A DNA stretch of 64,000 bases from Paracoccus denitrificans (GCF_900100045.1 NZ_FNEA01000009.1:1-64000), one strand, 5' to 3'. Counted from the first letter of the stretch, positions 34,899-43,621 are shown. The notes: generated by a model not told the origin, from the sequence alone. Numbers and translations: made by a program.

Positions 34899-36062
34899 TC
34901 AGGCCAGTTCGGCCCGGACGAGGCGGCAGAAATAGCTGGCGGCGGTGGCAAGGATCTCGTCGTTGAAGTCAAAGCCGGGATTGTGCGGCATGGCGCCGGG
35001 TCCCGCGCCCACCAGCACATAGCTGCCGGGCACCTGTTCGGTCATGTAGGCGAAATCCTCGCTGCCGGTGAAGGGCGCGACATTGCCGCGGACGTTTTCC
35101 GCGCCGACCGTTTCAGCGGCGACCGACAGGGCGATGACGGTCGCCTGGGGGTCGTTGACCAGCGGCACGAAATTGTCGTCGAACGCGATCTCGGCATGGC
35201 CGCCATAGGTGGCGGAAACGCCCTTGGCGACCTCTTCCAGGCGCTGTTTCATCAGCGCGCCGACGCCCTTGTCGAAATAGCGCAGGCAGCCTTTCAACTC
35301 TGCCTTGTCGGGGATGACGTTGTGGCTGTTGGTGCCGGCATAGACATCGGTGAAGGAGATGATCCCGGTCTCGTTCGGGTCCAGGTTGCGCGCGACGATG
35401 CTTTGCGCCGTCACCACGATGTTCGAGGCCATCTGCGCGGCATCCACCGTGGTCTGGGGCAGGGCGGCATGGCCGCCGCGGCCCTGCAGGCGGATGGTGA
35501 AGAAGGAACAGCCCGCCATCATCCGGCCCGGCCGGGTGCAGATATGGCCGCGCTCGATGCCGGGGAAATTGTGATAGGCATAGATCCGGTCGCAGGGAAA
35601 CCGCTCCAGCAGCCCGTCGCGGATCATCGCCAGCGCGCCGCCCAGACCTTCCTCGGCGGGCTGGAAGATGAAATGGACCGTGCCCGCGAAATCGCGGTCG
35701 CGCGACAGGTGCCAGGCGGTCGCCAGCAGGGTGGCGGTATGACCGTCATGGCCGCAGGCATGCATCACCCCCGGCACTTTCGAGGCATAGGGCTTGCCGG
35801 TTTCCTCGTGGATCGGCAGCGCGTCCATGTCGGCGCGCAGGCCGATGGCGCGGTTCGATTGCCGCCGGCCGCGCAGCACGCCGACCACGCCGGTGCCGCC
35901 GATGCCGGGATGCACCTCGTCCAGCCCGAATTCGCGCAGCTTGGCCTCGACCAGTTCGGCCGCGAACGTTTCCTGAAAGCCGATGCCGGGGTTTTCATGC
36001 AGCGCGTGCCGCCAGCCGATGAACTCGGCCTGCTGCGCCACGATGTCCTCGATCATGCCCAT
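34899..36062 (-). CDS. M20-family amidohydrolase (hippurate hydrolase-like)
   Basis: A 387-residue metallopeptidase of the M20D/aminoacylase group. The metal ligands appear in MHACGHDGHTA, QPAEEGLGG and TGSEDFAYM, and the dimerisation loop contains GRGGHAALPQ. Related enzymes split N-acyl amino acids such as hippurate (benzoyl-glycine). With a glycine riboswitch and an amino-acid oxidase downstream, plus salicylate genes nearby, salicylurate or hippurate is a plausible substrate. First gene of the minus-strand unit, divergent from marR. Confidence 0.88.
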   Translation of the reverse strand: MGMIEDIVAQQAEFIGWRHALHENPGIGFQETFAAELVEAKLREFGLDEVHPGIGGTGVVGVLRGRRQSNRAIGLRADMDALPIHEETGKPYASKVPGVMHACGHDGHTATLLATAWHLSRDRDFAGTVHFIFQPAEEGLGGALAMIRDGLLERFPCDRIYAYHNFPGIERGHICTRPGRMMAGCSFFTIRLQGRGGHAALPQTTVDAAQMASNIVVTAQSIVARNLDPNETGIISFTDVYAGTNSHNVIPDKAELKGCLRYFDKGVGALMKQRLEEVAKGVSATYGGHAEIAFDDNFVPLVNDPQATVIALSVAAETVGAENVRGNVAPFTGSEDFAYMTEQVPGSYVLVGAGPGAMPHNPGFDFNDEILATAASYFCRLVRAELA

Positions 36063-36080
36063 GCGGATCTCCTCGAATCA

Positions 36081-36128
36081 CTCATAATAATTGCGTAATG
36101 CAATTGTTGCATAATGAGATGATTGCAC
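36081..36128. promoter_or_regulatory. MarR-type operator region with repeated TTGC elements
   Basis: An AT-rich stretch in the divergent promoter between the amidohydrolase and marR. TTGCGT (36091), TTGCAT (36107) and TTGCAC (36123) recur every 16 bp, and nested inverted repeats TTGCgtaatGCAA and GCAAttgTTGC overlap inside CTCATAAT ... ATAATGAG arms. This density of symmetry suggests several bound repressor dimers. Confidence 0.55.
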
Positions 36129-36210
36129 CAAAGGATAATTTCCGGTCTGATGCGTGGGCGCGCGCCGAAACGCGGAAACGGGGCGTGGATTGGTGAAATG
36201 CGGAGGCTGA

Positions 36211-36714
36211 ATGCTTAGAAACTGGTCAAAGGCGTTTCGGCAGGGGAATGCCGTTTACCAATTGAATATGCTGGCGAATGCCACGATCCGGTCGTTCGAG
36301 GACGGATTTGTCGAGATCGTCGGGCTGGATATCCGCACAATTCGCGTGCTGCGCCTGATCGGCGACAATCCGGGCATTACCTTCGCGGAAATCGCGGTGC
36401 TGGGCGCGCTGGAACGCAGCCTTGCGTCGCGCCTGATCCAGACGCTGGTGCGCCAGGATCTTGTCGAACGGCGCAATGATCCGAACGACGCGCGGCGCTT
36501 CGGCCTTCATATCACGCCCATCGGGCAAGAGACGCGGCGGCGCGCCGACATGCTGTCCGATCTGGGGCTGGAGATCCTGTTTCAGAAGCTCGATCCGGCG
36601 GAAGCGGCGGCCTTCGTGCGCACGCTGGGAAAGCTGGCCGACTGGATCGACAGCGACGAATTCGAGCGGAAGATCCGGCAAACATATGCCGATGCCTCAG
36701 AAAGGCTGAAGTAA
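36211..36714 (+). CDS. MarR-family transcriptional regulator
   Basis: A 167-residue MarR-type winged-helix protein. The recognition region is GITFAEIAVLGALERSLASR with wing sequence LVRQDLVERRNDPNDARR. It diverges from the M20 amidohydrolase unit and faces a repeat-rich operator, so it probably controls that unit and itself. Ligands of MarR proteins are often aromatic acids; salicylate is a classical one (family knowledge). Confidence 0.9.
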   Translation: MLRNWSKAFRQGNAVYQLNMLANATIRSFEDGFVEIVGLDIRTIRVLRLIGDNPGITFAEIAVLGALERSLASRLIQTLVRQDLVERRNDPNDARRFGLHITPIGQETRRRADMLSDLGLEILFQKLDPAEAAAFVRTLGKLADWIDSDEFERKIRQTYADASERLK

Positions 36715-36744
36715 GGCGGGCGCGGCGGCGATGCGGGGCGCGCG

Positions 36745-37560
36745 CTATCCGATCCGCTTTGACAGCCGCGCGGCGGCATCGCGCAGGGCGGTGATGACAT
36801 CCTCTCGGGCGACCTGGCGCACGCCGTCGATCCGGGGAAGCATGGGCACCGTCAGCGCCGCGACGGCGTGGTGATTGACATCGAGGATGGGATAGGACAC
36901 CGCGTAGAGCCCTTCGTATTGGCGGCTTTGCAGGGCGGCATATCCCTTGACGGCGACCTCGTGGACCTCTTTGCGGAAGGCCCTCAGTTCGGATTCGGGC
37001 CGTCCGTCGAACGCCTCGCGGATGCGCAATTCCATGGTGTCGCTGTCCTGGAAGGCGATCAGCACCCGGCCTGAAGCGGACGGGGCCACGGCGATTTCCG
37101 ATCCCGTGCGCACCGAGAACCCCAGGCCACTGGGCGCATCCACGGCGGCAAGCACCGTCTGCGACCCGCGATTATAGACCCGCAGGTCGCAGCCGAAATC
37201 GACATCTCTCGACAGCTCCTCCATGATCGGGATCGCCGCCGTCAGCAGGCGCCGCACCGGTGGATGCGCCTGCGACAGCTTGAACAGCTTGGTCGTGGGG
37301 CCGAACTTGTCGCCGTAATTCGCGACATAGTTCCGCCGCACCAGGATGCTGACCATCCGGTAAAGCTCGCTGACGCTGCGGCCGAGGCGGGTCGCGATTT
37401 CCTTCTGCGTCAGCGCCGTTTCGCTTTCATGAAGCAGCTCCAGGATATCCAGCCCCTTTTCCAGCGCCGGCGCGGAATAGTTCGGCGGCTCCTTCGCCTG
37501 GGTCGCGGTGGACTTGGCTGCACCCATGGTTCGTCTTCCCTCACTCCGCGCCGGACACAT
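36745..37560 (-). CDS. IclR-family regulator of the TRAP operon
   Basis: A 271-residue IclR-type regulator with HTH near residues 45-85 (ALTQKEIATRLGRSVSELYR) and an effector domain (SGLGFSVRTGSEIAVAPSAS, GLYAVSYPILDVNHHAVAAL). The start at 37560 follows GAGGAGG placed just after the dctM stop, so it is the last gene of the TRAP operon; ATG 37527 is an alternative. It may act at the palindromic region at 42568-42608 that separates this operon from the CoA-pathway operon. Confidence 0.9.
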   Translation of the reverse strand: MCPARSEGRRTMGAAKSTATQAKEPPNYSAPALEKGLDILELLHESETALTQKEIATRLGRSVSELYRMVSILVRRNYVANYGDKFGPTTKLFKLSQAHPPVRRLLTAAIPIMEELSRDVDFGCDLRVYNRGSQTVLAAVDAPSGLGFSVRTGSEIAVAPSASGRVLIAFQDSDTMELRIREAFDGRPESELRAFRKEVHEVAVKGYAALQSRQYEGLYAVSYPILDVNHHAVAALTVPMLPRIDGVRQVAREDVITALRDAAARLSKRIG

Positions 37561-37572
37561 CTTGCGACCTCC

Positions 37573-39450
37573 TCAGTTTCCGCTGGGGAAGGTCAGGTCG
37601 ATCTGGGGCACAGCTATACCTCCCGTCGGGTCGATGTCGATGGTAAAGCCCTCGAGCGTGCGCATCGCGTCCTCCATGTCCATGACCGGGGCTTGCCCGC
37701 CCACGCCCATGAAGATCTCGGGCGCGAACAGCACGACGATCACCAGCAGCAACTGGATGATGACGAAAGGTATGCCGCCCAGATAGATCTGCCGGGTGGA
37801 CACGCCGTCGATCATCTTGCCGCTGATCTCGTCCTTGTAGGCGGCCTTGGGCGCGATCGAGCGCAGGAAGAACAGTGAAAAGCCAAGCGGCGGCGTCAGG
37901 AACGAGGTTTGCAGCGTGATCGCGATCACCAGGCCCAACCACAGCGGATCGACCCCCAGGGTGATCGCCGGGACCAGCAGAAGCGGGATGGCGATGAAGG
38001 CGATCTCGAAGAAGTCGAGGAAACATCCCAGGACGAAGATCACCACGACGGTGAAGATCATGAACCCGCGCTGGCCGCCGGGAAGCCCGGTCAGAAGGTG
38101 TTCGACCCAGAGATGGCCGTTGATCCCGAAGAAGGTCAGCGCGAAGACCCGCGCCCCGATCAGGATGAACAGGATGAAGGCGCAGAGCTTGGCCGTGGAA
38201 TAGGTCGCCTGGGTCATCATCGCAAGGTTCAGCCGGTCGGGCCGCCGGTCGGCCAGCCGCTTGGCCAGGGCCAGGACCACCGATCCCACCGCGCCCATCG
38301 CCCCGGCCTCGACCGGCGTGGCCAGGCCGATGAAGATCGTCCCCAGCACCAGGAAGATCAGCAGCACGGGCGGGACCAGGACGAAGGCGACCCGCTCGGC
38401 GATCGCCGAGATGAGGCGGGTGCGCGCGCCGCGTGCCGAGGCGCCGTGCAGCGCGACATAGGCGCAGACGGCGCTGGCCGCCCAGGCCAGCGTGGCCGCC
38501 AGCGAGCCTGCATCGCGGGTCATCGCCAGCGCGGCGAAGCCAAGGGCAAGCACGCCGCCCGCCACCAGCGCCGCGCGCCCCAGCAGCCGCGACATCAGCG
38601 CGATGACCAGCGCCGCGATGGACAGGCCGCACAGGGTAAAGATCACCACGTCGATGGTCTTCTCCATCCCCGACGCACGCACCGTCAGCGAGGCGATGAT
38701 CCCCGAGACGACGAACAGCGCCAGCACCTGCCAGACGCCCCGCGTGCCGTTCGGTTCGCGATAGAGCAGCGCCTCGGGCGGCAGGGCGGGAACATAGGAC
38801 GGACGGAAGATGCTGACCAGCAGGATGAACAGCATGAAGCTGAGCGTCAGCATCAGCGAGGGCAGGAAGGCCACCGTGTACATGTCGCCGACCGAGGTGC
38901 CCAGCTGGTCGGCCAGCACGATCAGGATGGTCGAGGGCGGCAGGATCTGTGCCAGCGTCCCCGAGGCCATGATCGTCCCCGACGCGACCCGCCGGTCATA
39001 GCCATAGCGCATCATCACCGGCAGCGAGATCATGCCCATGGCGATGACCGATGCGGCCACGACGCCGGTGGTCGCCGCCAGCAGCGTGCCGACGAACACC
39101 ACCGCATAGGCGACGCCCCCGCGCACCGATCCGAAGAACTGGCCGAAGGTTTCCAGCAGATCCTCGGCCATGCCCGAGCGTTGCAGTACGATCCCCATGA
39201 AGGTGAAGAACGGAACCGCCAGCAGCACCTCGTTCGACATGATGCTGAACACGCGGTCAGGCAGCGCCACGAGCAGGTTCCAGCTTAGCGCGATGGTGCC
39301 GGGCGCATAGGGTGACAGTTCGACCGCCACGAAGAAGAACAAGAGCCCGTTCGCGGCCAGCGAGAAGGCGACCGGATAGCCCAGAAGCAGTATCCCGATC
39401 AGCGACAGGAACATGATCGGGGCGAGGTTGGAGGCAAGCAGTTCGAACAT
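37573..39450 (-). CDS. dctM: TRAP transporter large permease (DctM), long form
   Basis: A 625-residue 12-to-14-helix permease of the TRAP DctM family, which uses an ion gradient for uptake. Family motifs include VPFFTFMGIVLQRSGMAEDL, TTGVVAASVIAMGMISLP and ILPPSTILIVLAD, and a C-terminal TQTSFLTPPLG-like region (LQTSFLTPPLGFSLFF). It is about 200 residues longer than the usual 425; the extra part lies mid-protein (roughly 225-350) and has further hydrophobic segments. The ATG overlaps the dctQ stop (TGATG). Confidence 0.93.
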   Translation of the reverse strand: MFELLASNLAPIMFLSLIGILLLGYPVAFSLAANGLLFFFVAVELSPYAPGTIALSWNLLVALPDRVFSIMSNEVLLAVPFFTFMGIVLQRSGMAEDLLETFGQFFGSVRGGVAYAVVFVGTLLAATTGVVAASVIAMGMISLPVMMRYGYDRRVASGTIMASGTLAQILPPSTILIVLADQLGTSVGDMYTVAFLPSLMLTLSFMLFILLVSIFRPSYVPALPPEALLYREPNGTRGVWQVLALFVVSGIIASLTVRASGMEKTIDVVIFTLCGLSIAALVIALMSRLLGRAALVAGGVLALGFAALAMTRDAGSLAATLAWAASAVCAYVALHGASARGARTRLISAIAERVAFVLVPPVLLIFLVLGTIFIGLATPVEAGAMGAVGSVVLALAKRLADRRPDRLNLAMMTQATYSTAKLCAFILFILIGARVFALTFFGINGHLWVEHLLTGLPGGQRGFMIFTVVVIFVLGCFLDFFEIAFIAIPLLLVPAITLGVDPLWLGLVIAITLQTSFLTPPLGFSLFFLRSIAPKAAYKDEISGKMIDGVSTRQIYLGGIPFVIIQLLLVIVVLFAPEIFMGVGGQAPVMDMEDAMRTLEGFTIDIDPTGGIAVPQIDLTFPSGN

Positions 39451-39980
39451 CACGACACCTCGCCTTCGGTGTTGGGCAGGTCACGCAGCCGGAAGCCGGT
39501 CTTGATGACCTCGGAAAGCCATTGCAGGGTCAGCTGGAGGAAGCCGATGAAGATCAATGCCTTGGCGGGCCACAGGGGCAGCCCGCCCTGGTTCGGCGAC
39601 ATCTCGCCCGAGGCAAGCGTCTTCAGGAAGAATTGCATCGAAAGCCACAGCATCAGCGCGACGAAGGGGAACAGGAACAGCAGGTGGCCCGCCATCTCGA
39701 CGATCTCGCGGGTGCGCGGGGAAAACCGGCTGGAGAACACGTCGATGCGCACATGCTCGTTGTCCTGCATCGCCCATGCGGCGCAGAGCATGAAGACCGC
39801 GCCGAACAGGTACCATTGCAGTTCCAGCCAGGCATTCGAGGTCACGCCGAACAGGTGCCGCGACAACGCATTGAGCGCCGAGACCAGAATGGCCATCACG
39901 ATCGCCCAAGAGGCGGCCTTGCCGATCCCCCGGTTGAGGTAATCGATCGCCCGGCTTGATCGAAGCAGAAAGTTAGTCAT
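39450..39980 (-). CDS. dctQ: TRAP transporter small permease (DctQ)
   Basis: A 176-residue four-helix membrane protein typical of DctQ: GKAASWAIVMAILVSALNAL, SNAWLELQWYLFGAVFMLCA, then DNEHVRIDVF and WPAKALIFIGFLQLTLQ. ATG 39980 follows GGGAGGTGG. It is coupled to dctM. Confidence 0.92.
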   Translation of the reverse strand: MTNFLLRSSRAIDYLNRGIGKAASWAIVMAILVSALNALSRHLFGVTSNAWLELQWYLFGAVFMLCAAWAMQDNEHVRIDVFSSRFSPRTREIVEMAGHLLFLFPFVALMLWLSMQFFLKTLASGEMSPNQGGLPLWPAKALIFIGFLQLTLQWLSEVIKTGFRLRDLPNTEGEVS

Positions 39981-40077
39981 ACCACCTCCCTGGCATGTGC
40001 CGCGCCGGCCGGGATATCCGAACCGGCACGGCGCTTGCCCCCTGGTTGCTGCGCGCTGACCCTCCCCGAGCCGGCGC

Positions 40078-40491
40078 TTACTTGCCGTAGTTGATCTGGT
40101 GAACCTCGATGATGGTGCCTTCGGGGTCCTGGAAGAAGATCTGATACCACCCGGCCATGGCCCAGACACCATAATCGGCGAAGGGCACGCCATTGTCGGT
40201 CAGGTGTTTCTTGAACGCCTCGATGTCGTCGGTGCGGAAGGCGATATGGCCGCGCTCCAGCGGGTTCACCGGCTGGTTGGTGCGATAGCTGACGCCCAGG
40301 TCGGTCGTGGCCAGGTGGAATTCGATCTTGCCATCGGTCACGAATTCCACGCCGCTGTAATAGCCCTTGGTGGTGTCCTGGACATGTTCGTCGTCATCGA
40401 CGCCGCCGAGGTTCAGGATCTTGCGATAGAATTCGTTCAGATGCGGCACGTCCTTGGTGCAGACGTTGATGTGGTGCAGTTCCAGTTTCAT
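40078..40491 (-). CDS. VOC-family (glyoxalase/dioxygenase fold) protein
   Basis: A 137-residue single-unit VOC protein: LELHHINVCTKDVPHLNEFY at the start, ERGHIAFRTDDIEAFKKHL in the middle and FFQDPEGTIIEVHQINYG at the end. Probable metal ligands are His7, His near 83 and Glu near 131. Members include lyases, isomerases and small dioxygenases. Lying between SDR and dctQ in the TRAP operon, it likely acts on the imported compound; the reaction is unknown. Confidence 0.85.
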   Translation of the reverse strand: MKLELHHINVCTKDVPHLNEFYRKILNLGGVDDDEHVQDTTKGYYSGVEFVTDGKIEFHLATTDLGVSYRTNQPVNPLERGHIAFRTDDIEAFKKHLTDNGVPFADYGVWAMAGWYQIFFQDPEGTIIEVHQINYGK

Positions 40492-40517
40492 CTTTTTCTC
40501 CTCTGGTAAATTTGCAG

Positions 40518-41288
40518 TCAGACCGGCATGCCGCCATCGACCATCAGCGTGGCGCCGGTCACATAGGACGCCTCGTCCGAGGCCAGCCACAGCAGCGGAT
40601 AGGCCATTTCCTTCGGCTCGGCCCACCGGCCCAGGACGCAGGGCGGCTCGAAGGCGGCCAGTTCGTCGCGCGATTTTCCGGCCTGTTCGGCGCGGGTGAC
40701 GTGAAAGGGCGTCAGGGTATAGCCGGGGCAGATCGCGTTGGCCCGGATGCCGTGGGGCGCTTCCTCCCAGGCCAGTGTGCGGGTGAAGCCCAGCACCGCC
40801 GCCTTCGAGGCGTCATAGGCGCCCATCCCCTTGCGGCCCAGGACGGCGTGGCAGGACGACACATTGACGACGCTGCCCTCGCCGCGCTCGCGCATGCTGG
40901 GCAGGGCGGCGCGGGTCAGCGAGGCATAGCTGAGCAGGTTCACGCGGATGATGTCTTCCCACATGTCCCAGGTCGCATCCGCCAGCGCGTCATAGCGGCG
41001 GATGCCGACATTGTTGACCACGATGTCGATCCCGCCGAATGCCTCGATCGCCTTGTCCGCAGCCTCATAGGCGGCCGCCTCGATGCCCAGATCGGCGGCG
41101 AAGGGCCGCACATTCGCGCCGGGCACGGCCGACCTGATGCGTTCGGCCGCGGCCTCGACCGCCTCGCCGCTCAGGTCCACCAGCACCACGCTGGCGCCTT
41201 CCTCGCAGAAGATGCGCCCGGCCTCGGACCCGATGCCGCCGCCGCCGCCCGATACAAGCGCGACCTTGCCCGCCAGACGATTTGCCAT
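40518..41288 (-). CDS. Short-chain dehydrogenase/reductase in the TRAP operon
   Basis: A 256-residue SDR with a nucleotide motif SGGGGGIGSEAG, NNVG (an NNAG variant), a catalytic Ser region VVNVSSCHAVLG and YDASK as YxxxK. Classical SDR length. It sits directly after dctP with a strong hairpin between, so it probably oxidises or reduces the TRAP substrate or its product. Confidence 0.9.
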   Translation of the reverse strand: MANRLAGKVALVSGGGGGIGSEAGRIFCEEGASVVLVDLSGEAVEAAAERIRSAVPGANVRPFAADLGIEAAAYEAADKAIEAFGGIDIVVNNVGIRRYDALADATWDMWEDIIRVNLLSYASLTRAALPSMRERGEGSVVNVSSCHAVLGRKGMGAYDASKAAVLGFTRTLAWEEAPHGIRANAICPGYTLTPFHVTRAEQAGKSRDELAAFEPPCVLGRWAEPKEMAYPLLWLASDEASYVTGATLMVDGGMPV

Positions 41289-41402
41289 TCGTATGCTCCT
41301 CTTTCCCTTATGTTCGCTGCCTTGCCTTTCCGGCAAAGCGCGTCCCTTCCCGGCGCCATGAGGCAACTGGGTCGGCCTGACCAGCAGGCCGATCGTGCCG
41401 GT

Positions 41403-41422
41403 CGGGGGCCGACGGGCCCCCG
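41403..41422 (-). other. Stem-loop after dctP
   Basis: CGGGGGCC pairs with GGCCCCCG across a 4-base loop. On the plus strand it is followed by GCCTTTTT, but for the minus-strand dctP transcript no U-run follows. The likely role is to protect the dctP message and raise binding-protein output relative to the downstream genes; the plus-strand T-run could also stop antisense transcripts. Confidence 0.5.
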
Positions 41423-41433
41423 GCCTTTTTCCG

Positions 41434-42522
41434 TCAGAGCTGGGTGCGCAGACGCGCCATCATCGCGTCGTAGCTGAGCTCGGTCAGCTGCCAGTAGGCA
41501 TAGGCCGAATCCCGGTATTCGACGATGCTGTCATAGAGCGTCTTCCATTCGGGATTGGTCTCGTTCAGCTCGGCATAGACTTCCTTCGAGGCGGCAAGCG
41601 CGGTCGCGATGATTTCCTCGTTGAAGTTGCGCAGCTGCGCGCCCGAACTGATAAGGCGCACCAGCGCGGCCGGGTTGCCATAGTCGTAGCGGGTGACGAC
41701 CTCGTCCGCCGCCACGGCGGCGGCGGCCCGCAGGATGGCCTTGTAATGGGCGGGCAGCTCTTCCCATTTCTGCAGGTTCATGAAGAAATGGACGGCCGCC
41801 TGGCCTTCCCACCAGGACGGGAAATAGTAATAGGGCGCGACCTTGTTCAGGCCCATCCGTTCCTCGTCGAAGGGGCCGGTGAATTCGGCGGCGTCGATCG
41901 TGCCGCGCTCAAGCGAGACATAGACATCGCCGCCGGGGATGGCGGTCGGCACCACGCCCATCTTCGCCATGATCGAACCGGGCAGCCCGCCGACCCGCAT
42001 CTTCAGCCCGGCCAGATCGGACACGCTATTGATTTCCTTGCGATACCAGCCGCCCATCTGCGCGGTGACATTGCCGCCCGGCAGGGCGAAGAAGCCGTGC
42101 TTGGCATAGAAGGTGTTCAGCAGGTCAAGCCCGCCGCCCTGCATCTGCCAGGCGTCCATCATCCGGGTGTTGAAGCCGAAGGGCAGCAGCGTGCCCAACG
42201 AGAAAGCCGGGTCCTTGCCGTGGTAATATTGCGAGGCGGTATGGCCCATCTCGACCGTGCCCTGCGCCACGGCATCGGCGATCTGGTTCGGGCCGACGAT
42301 CTCGCCCGCGGCGAAGGGCTGGATGCGGAAGCGACCCTCGGTCATCTCCTCGACATATTTCGCCATCGTCGTCGCGGCCGGATAGAGCGCCGCGAAGGAT
42401 GTCGGGAAGGCCGATTGCAGCCTCCAGGTGATTTGGGGCGCCGACTGCGCGATTGCGGGGGCGGCAAGCGTCGTCGCCGCCGCGCCAATGCCGACTGATC
42501 CCAGGAATTTCCGCCTTCTCAT
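41434..42522 (-). CDS. dctP: TRAP transporter substrate-binding protein (DctP), Tat-exported
   Basis: A 362-residue periplasmic binding protein. MRRRKFLGSVGIGAAATTLA is a twin-arginine-like signal, then TWRLQSAFPTSFAALYPAAT. The DctP core shows AGEIVGPNQIADAVAQGTVE, LAGLKMRVGGLPGSIMAKMG and the aromatic AYAYWQLTELSYD. It resembles the mannitol/chloroaromatic/2-keto-acid group of DctP proteins. ATG 42522 follows GGAGGAGAG. It heads the six-gene minus-strand operon. Confidence 0.93.
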   Translation of the reverse strand: MRRRKFLGSVGIGAAATTLAAPAIAQSAPQITWRLQSAFPTSFAALYPAATTMAKYVEEMTEGRFRIQPFAAGEIVGPNQIADAVAQGTVEMGHTASQYYHGKDPAFSLGTLLPFGFNTRMMDAWQMQGGGLDLLNTFYAKHGFFALPGGNVTAQMGGWYRKEINSVSDLAGLKMRVGGLPGSIMAKMGVVPTAIPGGDVYVSLERGTIDAAEFTGPFDEERMGLNKVAPYYYFPSWWEGQAAVHFFMNLQKWEELPAHYKAILRAAAAVAADEVVTRYDYGNPAALVRLISSGAQLRNFNEEIIATALAASKEVYAELNETNPEWKTLYDSIVEYRDSAYAYWQLTELSYDAMMARLRTQL

Positions 42523-42567
42523 GTCTCTCCTCCCTCGATGGCCGATCTCGGCCGGTAGGTTCATCCA

Positions 42568-42608
42568 ACATCATTTCACATATGATGTCAATTCTTCGCA
42601 TATGATGT
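42568..42608. promoter_or_regulatory. Divergent operator ACATCAT-N7-ATGATGT with extra half-site
   Basis: A perfect inverted repeat, ACATCAT TTCACAT ATGATGT (42568-42588), lies about 46 bases upstream of dctP. Its right end, CATATGATGT (42579-42588), is repeated directly at 42599-42608, 20 bp (two helical turns) away. It is a likely regulator site between the TRAP operon and the plus-strand CoA operon; the IclR at 36745 is the nearest candidate. Confidence 0.6.
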
Positions 42609-42796
42609 TTAAGGTTGAATCGCCTGATTGCCTGCTTGGTCCCGCCGGTTCGACATTCGATATTGCGCGTCTCATAACAGCAAAATCAGGTGTTTATGGC
42701 TGCGCGCGCGCCAGGGCGGTCCCTTCTCAGCAATGTTCGTTTGACAAATGATTTTAATTATTCATATATGGATTCAACTTCTGGGAGGAGAGAATC

Positions 42797-43621
42797 ATGA
42801 CCATGGAGAGGGATTCGGCCCCGCTGATCCGAATCGATTCCTGCGCGCTGGCCTCGGCGCGGCGTGTCGCCGCCATGCTCGATTGCGATCCCGGCATGGT
42901 GGCCGACGGTCAGCCGCTGCCGCGCGGCTGGCATTTCATCCTGCTGGGCGGCGACACGCGCCGTTCCGAGCTGCGCGGCGACGGCTTTCCCGGCCTGGGC
43001 GTGCCGATGCCCGATTTCGGCCTGCCTCGGCTGCTGCTGGCCGGGCGCAGCGTGCGCTGGGATGGCGACATCGCGATCGGCGAGCCGGTCGAGCGCGACA
43101 GCCGGATCGAGGACATCACCGAAAAACAGGGCCCCGCGGGCCGCATGGCGCTGGTCAGGCTGCGCCACGCGCTGCGCCCGCTGTCGCAGGCACAAGCGGC
43201 GGTGATCGAGACGCAGACCTATGCCCTGCTGCCCGCCGGTCCCTCGGCCCCGCGACCGGCGGCCCCGGCCGGGGCGGAGGCCGCGCATCGGCGCCGCGTG
43301 ACGCCGGACGAGACCCTGCTGTTCCAGTATTCGGCGCTCGGCTTCAATTCGCACAAGATCCATCTGGATCGCGACCATGCCCGCATTGTCGAGGGCCTGC
43401 CGGATCTGGTCGTGAATGGCGGCCTTGTCGCGCTGCTGGCGACCGAGTTCCTGCGCACCGACCTGGGCGTCACGCCCACCGCCCTGCGCGCACGGCATCT
43501 GTCGCCGCTTTACTGCAACCATCCGATGACGCTTTGCGCCGATCCCGCCCCCTCGGGCTGGCGAATCCGCGTTCTCGATGACAGCGGCGTGCTTGCCGCC
43601 GAACTGGAGGTCGAGGCATGA
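42797..43621 (+). CDS. HTD2/MaoC-like acyl-CoA hydratase with FAS1-like dehydratase fold
   Basis: A 274-residue double hot-dog protein. The second half holds LFQYSALGFNSHKIHLDRDH, equivalent to the hydratase signature (YSALtFN.H.IHYD), with active-site Asn/His. The overall pattern resembles mesaconyl-C4-CoA hydratase and itaconyl-CoA-type hydratases. It heads a plus-strand operon; its stop overlaps the CaiB-type gene (ATGA), and such hydratases are often paired with CaiB-type CoA transferases. The exact substrate is unknown. GGGAGGAG precedes the ATG. Confidence 0.8.
   Translation: MTMERDSAPLIRIDSCALASARRVAAMLDCDPGMVADGQPLPRGWHFILLGGDTRRSELRGDGFPGLGVPMPDFGLPRLLLAGRSVRWDGDIAIGEPVERDSRIEDITEKQGPAGRMALVRLRHALRPLSQAQAAVIETQTYALLPAGPSAPRPAAPAGAEAAHRRRVTPDETLLFQYSALGFNSHKIHLDRDHARIVEGLPDLVVNGGLVALLATEFLRTDLGVTPTALRARHLSPLYCNHPMTLCADPAPSGWRIRVLDDSGVLAAELEVEA

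Noticed and set aside
41403..41430. Intrinsic terminator for the plus strand ending in TTTTT
   Set aside because: No plus-strand gene ends here; both flanking genes read on the minus strand, so it was described as a dctP transcript stem-loop instead.
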